Source: Diphasiastrum complanatum (lineage: Eukaryota; Streptophyta; Lycopodiopsida; Lycopodiales; Lycopodiaceae). Taken from it: 64,000 nt of DNA. The notes beneath the pieces are model-generated. The model was not told where the DNA came from. It saw only the letters and a program-made list of their open reading frames with translations, and did no database searches. The DNA lies in contig CM055100.1 in NCBI GenBank assembly GCA_029204225.1, positions 27,106,649-27,170,648 of the forward strand. Reading direction: 5' to 3'. The translations under genes were made by a program, and so were the position numbers. Numbering within the stretch: the stretch's first letter is position 1; each line of letters starts with the position of its first letter. Of the stretch, positions 60,105-64,000 are shown in pieces.

Positions 60105-63100
60105 AAATGCAGTAAATGGAATCAGGCAACGAGAGCAATGTGCCAAATCAAATGAGCGAGCAGAGAGGGGGAGTCTCTCAGTCCCAAGCATTGCAACAAA
60201 GGCTGGGATTCCGCGCTCCAACGCAAATTGTATTTGTGCTTTATGCGAATCCCGTGGAGCAAAAGAGAACGTAAGAACCTCTTTTCTTAACATATATGCT
60301 CCAAAACTTGCTACCTGCAATCAAAAAATAGGGGAAACCACACAATAACTTCAAACCTTTGATCATAATCTAGACAATCCATCAATCAATCAATCTTAAT
60401 CATTCTCAATCTCCATATCGCTCTCCCTCTCACGCACGCACGCACCCACACACCCAGACAAACATTATGTGGCTATCAAATCTTTGACAAACCATAACAC
60501 TCTTGCAAAGTCAGGAGTTCGAGCCTCTTGTGAATAAGATTCACATCATGAACATATGTTGGTAATGTTGCTTATCTAGATAGGCGTAAAGATGGTTTTG
60601 AATATGTGTTAAGAGATCAATCGCTTATCAAGTCTTTGATAACATTGGACAGACTAGCTTCAAGAGCTAGCCATTGCCAGACATCTACTCACTCAGCACG
60701 TCAAAGGCCACCACATAGGGTCTCTATTATGACATTCGTCCATAACGAAAAAAATTAATGTAGAACCAGTAAAATACTTTTGTAGGTGCATATTAGAATT
60801 CTAGACCCCTCATTCTTGTGCCTACATCGAGCTACTAAAATAGCATTAAACTTGTGGCACATGTTAGGCGAGACTAGTAGTTGAGAATGGCAGGTAGGTA
60901 GGTGGCTGGTGGTCGGTACAGGTAGGTAGGGCTAGAAAGAAAGAGAGAAAACTCTACAAATAGAGACACTCCTAGTGAGTTAGTACAAGAGATTTTGATA
61001 ATAATGTTACATTATCATTTTGTGTTCTAGGCATCATTGTCCTTTCTATTTTTATAATTGAATGCTCTCTTTTTTATTTGTGTAATCGTTATGGTGAATG
61101 ATATTTTAGTACCTTCAGCTTAGTACTGCATTTACTAAAGTTATGTACTTGATTATATGTAAGTAGGAACTGCCTAGTCAAAGTTGATTTGATTATTAAT
61201 CATTTTAGAGATAGTGATTAGTCTCAAATCAGGTTTCAAGATCAATAAAAGATCCTAGACAGTTTCACCACTGTTATTTGTCATGGTATACAAGCAGGTT
61301 GCTAAGGCCGTACAGTACATGTACTATCCATACCATACCTACTTTGGAGGCCAACAAAAAAGTACAAGTAACAATTCAGTTCTGAGCAGATTCTTGGAGT
61401 ATTTTTGCAGGTTTCAACACTGTTTCTGGTTTCTGCAGTCTGTCAACCATCATATAAACCTGTTGTAGGCCATATAATACAATAAGAGAGCAGTACAAGT
61501 CTGCACAGGCACGGTACAAAGTCCTTTCCAGATCTAAGAAGATTTATTTGCAAGTTTTGAGGAAGTTTGGCCCGTGTCTGTCTTCTGCAAACAATATTGT
61601 ACCCGTTGCTGCAGTAACCCATACAGCACATAAGTGAAAGTACAGATCTAGTTTTGGAGGGAAAAATCTATTATAGACCTGTTTTTCATGATTTCACACA
61701 CTATTTTAGCAGTACAGTACCTGTAGCTGCTCTACAGTCCCGTACTACACGCTGAACAGGCCATACAAAGGGGCGTACAATGCTGTTTACTGGTACAGAC
61801 CTGTAAAAATTAATTCCAGACATATTTGATGATTCTTTTAGTGAAGATTTAAGGTTTTTTGCCTAAAACAAGAAATTTATTATTTCTGATAACTGGTACA
61901 GATTGTACAGACGTGCAATAATTGTACTACAGTCCATTTCAGTGCTGTTTTGTGGCAAAGTCTTAATTAAGATGTGAAAAATTGTACCTACAACTAAAAT
62001 TGTAAGGGCTACAGTACAACCACTTTTTTGGGGGGCACTAATTGTGGTAAATCTGGGCTGCAGTACCTGCACTCAATTGATTTTAATGATCCTTGCGCTA
62101 CAGTATTTGGAAAAAAAATTGGGCATCTTCTAGAACTGATACACTGTGATCTGTATGGCCCCATGCAGACTGTTGCTTTGGGGAGTGCAAGATATTTTAT
62201 CACATTTATCGATGGTTTCTCTACAGGAACAATTGTTTTATTCATTTCCAAACAATTTAAAGCTTATGCTGAGAACAAGGTTTCAATGAAGATCAAAGCT
62301 CTCAGGACACATGGTGGTGGACAGTCTATCTCAAAAGAGTTCAAGGAATTTTGTTCCACTAATGGGATCCATCTTCAGTTTACCACGAGCTATTCTCCTC
62401 AATCTAATGGAGTGGCAGAGAGGAAGAATAGAACTCTTGTAGAAAGTGCAAGATGCCCCTCAAGCGAACTCCCTCTGATCCAGGTTTTATATCCGGGAAA
62501 GTCCTCTGGCTGTGACTTTCCACTATACATACACAAATGTATGTGAACTTAATACATACATTTTTGTTATATTTTACAATAAAATTTTAAAATTTTCATA
62601 ATAGCATGACATTTGGCTTTTTAAAATTACCTTTCAAATGGAAGGAAATTTTAAGTTTGCCATTCACATGACATGCTTCTAAAATCTTTGACTTTCTTTG
62701 AAAGGAAAACTAGCCTTTGACGTGCATTGCAGCTTGCAAATGCCAAGTTTGATCATACCCCATCAATGGTCACATGAGCAACCTGTCAGTCTTGACTGAG
62801 AATGTCACAATGTCTGATTAGGGATGGTTGTATTGGTTAAACAGGCCACATAGGGTACCCGGTATACCCAATGCCCATGCCTTTAAGCGAGTTCCCTCCC
62901 TCTGCTAAATGACCATGTTTGCTAACTGCAGGTGGGGCGGCACTGTCAGTTTCGTTAGTGCTAACTGAAAGTGATAATAGCTGGTGGGTCCCCCCCTAAC
63001 CTCATCAGTGCATCATGGAAACATCAAGGCACAATCATGCTAGGGAACCAATGCAGCATGGGCTAATGGGCTCAATAAAAGCAACTTTGGCGCTCTTGTC

Positions 63101-63896
63101 TAGTTAATATTGAGTAAGAGAAAAATTGCACAGTATAGAATATTAGTTTAAGAGATTACACTTCATAACAGGAAGTTTTTCTAGTTGACAAACAAGTACT
63201 GTGATCCAATATCATAGGAAACATCATTCACTCAATTCTATCAGCTTTTAAACATGGCACTCTATAGGTTCAAAAGGAGCAAGCATACAATGCCTTTAAG
63301 AAACTACACCATAAGTAAGATTTATATCTTTGAAATAAAACCCAAAGGTCTGTTCAAATGAGAAATGCCAAAGATGAGTGACTAGAACGCCCAGCTACAG
63401 CTCTTCAATTTTGTTGCTCATTAGCTGCTTCCAGCAACCTTCTTTGGAAACGATATACAATCTCTCTTCTATCACATCCTTTTCATGAACCACAAAAAGA
63501 TGACTGTATATGAGAATGTGGATTCTGTGACACTGATGCGAAACTGACAGACAACATTAAATCTCACTGAGAGCACAATCAAAGTCTGTGCAGTCGAAGG
63601 GACGACGTTATAGGACAACTTGACAAATCAACTAAGAGAATAGATTGAAACCGCTAAGAGAAACAAAACTGCAAAGAGAAAGAGCTACTCACTCCACATC
63701 CCGCATCTAGAGCTGTGCGAATCTCTCCAGTGTTCAAAGGAATGTACTTTTCAAGTTTCTCAATGTACTGCAAAGCTCCTTCTGGAAACATTGTTCCACC
63801 ACCTGGAAAAATAAAATACTCTCCATCTTTCTTCATCCATCCTTGATGTCCCTTGCGCTGAGCAATCTTTTGATACGGCATATTGCGATACCATAC
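54454..63896 (-). CDS. QUA3-like: QUA3/PMT13-like pectin-type methyltransferase, last six exons
   Basis: Putative S-adenosylmethionine-dependent methyltransferase of the plant PMT family (Methyltransf_29), Golgi type II enzymes linked to homogalacturonan methylation. Exons: 63896-63693, 60314-60104, 59015-58754, 58298-57915, 57565-57485 and 54673-54454. Intron phases are 0, 1, 2, 2, 2 and all join without stops, giving about 453 codons. Motifs in order are [45 protein letters not shown] (SAM site), [100 protein letters not shown] and [22 protein letters not shown] and GKxG-like features match Arabidopsis QUA3 as I recall it. The N-terminal anchor and promoter lie beyond 64000. Intron 4 is GC-AG. 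Introns 1 and 5 contain transposon fragments. It appears intact. Confidence 0.88.
54674..56899. other. Intron 5 of the methyltransferase gene, distal part
   Basis: Intron 5 spans 57484-54674 (2811 bases). This part holds no recognised gene. The acceptor at 54675-54674 reads TGTCTACAG. Confidence 0.6.
56920..57424 (-). pseudogene. LINE reverse transcriptase fragment in intron 5
   Basis: On the minus strand it reads [14 protein letters not shown] (motif C, usually YADDVVLLS), a stop, [41 protein letters not shown] and, in other frames, DTLVTPTLLYG-like connection sequence. It is 5'-truncated exactly at the GA/TC tract at 57425, as expected for a dead-on-arrival LINE copy, and is in the same orientation as the host gene. 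Confidence 0.8.
57425..57481. repeat. (GA)n microsatellite at the intron 5 donor
   Basis: On the gene strand this is a CT tract starting two bases after the donor (AG|GTA then CTCTCT). It separates exon 5 from the LINE fragment. Confidence 0.93.
57566..57914 (-). other. GC-AG intron 4 of the methyltransferase gene
   Basis: Donor TG|GCAAGT at 57914 matches the GC-intron consensus, and the acceptor is TGCAG at 57566. Only this donor keeps the frame: Trp is split TG/G and followed by [12 protein letters not shown]. The GT four bases further on would give a stop in exon 5. Confidence 0.82.
59016..60041. other. Intron 2 of the methyltransferase gene
   Basis: Intron 2 spans 60103-59016. Apart from the TC tract at its start, no repeat or gene is recognised. 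The acceptor reads TTGATGCAG. Confidence 0.6.
60042..60102. repeat. (GA)n microsatellite forming the intron 2 donor
   Basis: On the gene strand the intron begins A|GTCTCTCTCTCT, so the GT donor is itself the edge of the CT tract. The exon frame runs into Ser-Leu repeats if not spliced. Confidence 0.93.
60315..62027. other. Intron 1 of the methyltransferase gene, left part, GTACAG-rich
   Basis: No gene. From about 61290 to 62110 the words GTACAG, CAGTAC and TACAGT occur at high density on both strands. A small GGTAGGTAG cluster lies at 60893-60930. Confidence 0.55.
62028..62475 (+). pseudogene. Copia integrase fragment in intron 1
   Basis: It reads [20 protein letters not shown] (first catalytic Asp), [13 protein letters not shown], then [20 protein letters not shown] where the family has RTDNGGEF, so the second Asp is His. 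It continues [19 protein letters not shown] (catalytic Glu kept). It is antisense to the host gene. Zinc-binding and C-terminal parts are missing or unrecognisable. Confidence 0.88.
62547..63692. other. Intron 1, right part
   Basis: No ORF or repeat was recognised. Donor GTGAGT at 63692 follows the GGA codon of the SAM motif. Confidence 0.55.
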
Positions 63897-64000
63897 CTGC
63901 AAATGAATTCATGGAGCAACATGATTGCTCAGAAAAGATGTCGTAGTTTGTACGACAAAAGTTCCTAACTCTGCCATTGACTGAAGATATTTATGTACCA

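Noticed and set aside
60470-60600. Possible second SINE: GAGTTCGAGCCTC resembles a B box
   Set aside because: No convincing A box at the right spacing and no target-site duplication.

Overview
The window is nuclear DNA of a land plant. It has a spliced plant-family methyltransferase gene with GT-AG and GC-AG introns, and gypsy and copia LTR retrotransposons primed by plant-type tRNA sites. It also holds a Helitron, a LINE, a SINE-like insertion, a MITE and several long GA/TC microsatellites. Nothing bacterial is present. A retroelement-rich non-seed plant fits the mix, but that is inference. Almost everything except the methyltransferase gene is broken by stops, frameshifts or rearrangement.

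Layout. 1-3.8 kb: minus-strand copia remnants and related LTR pieces rich in the palindrome TTCGCGAA. 4.2-14.7 kb: an AT-rich block of intron-containing, mostly unrecognised and degenerate genes. It includes a divergent gene pair facing a compact promoter region with six CACGTG boxes; one partner starts as a CENH3-like histone H3. A reverse transcriptase resembling cellular rvt-type RTs follows and is cut at the expected catalytic motif C. 14.7-21.1 kb: a gag-only LTR element that makes this cut. 21.1-25.6 kb: mostly non-coding, with local duplications and a very short SINE-like insertion. 25.7-29.7 kb: a near full-length but dead Helitron Rep/helicase. 29.7-32.6 kb: sparse.

32.6-47.4 kb: nested retroelements. 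A copia LTR (TGTTGG...CCAACA) is split by an 11.2 kb gypsy element that still has both LTRs and a GTATC target-site duplication. Inside this gypsy the protease-RT-RNase H-integrase block and half of an additional ORF are inverted relative to gag and the primer-binding site. A smaller piece inside that block is flipped again. A MITE sits in the additional ORF. The host copia keeps gag and protease, then abuts a second copia fragment in the opposite orientation.

47.8-50.3 kb: a degenerate SWIM zinc-finger gene. 50.4-54.4 kb: microsatellite, copia RT scraps and unassigned DNA. 54.4-63.9 kb (minus strand, continuing past the window): the only convincing host gene, the last six exons of a QUA3/PMT13-like pectin-type methyltransferase. 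All five visible introns join in consistent phase. Its introns carry a LINE, a copia integrase fragment and two long TC tracts that begin at splice donors.
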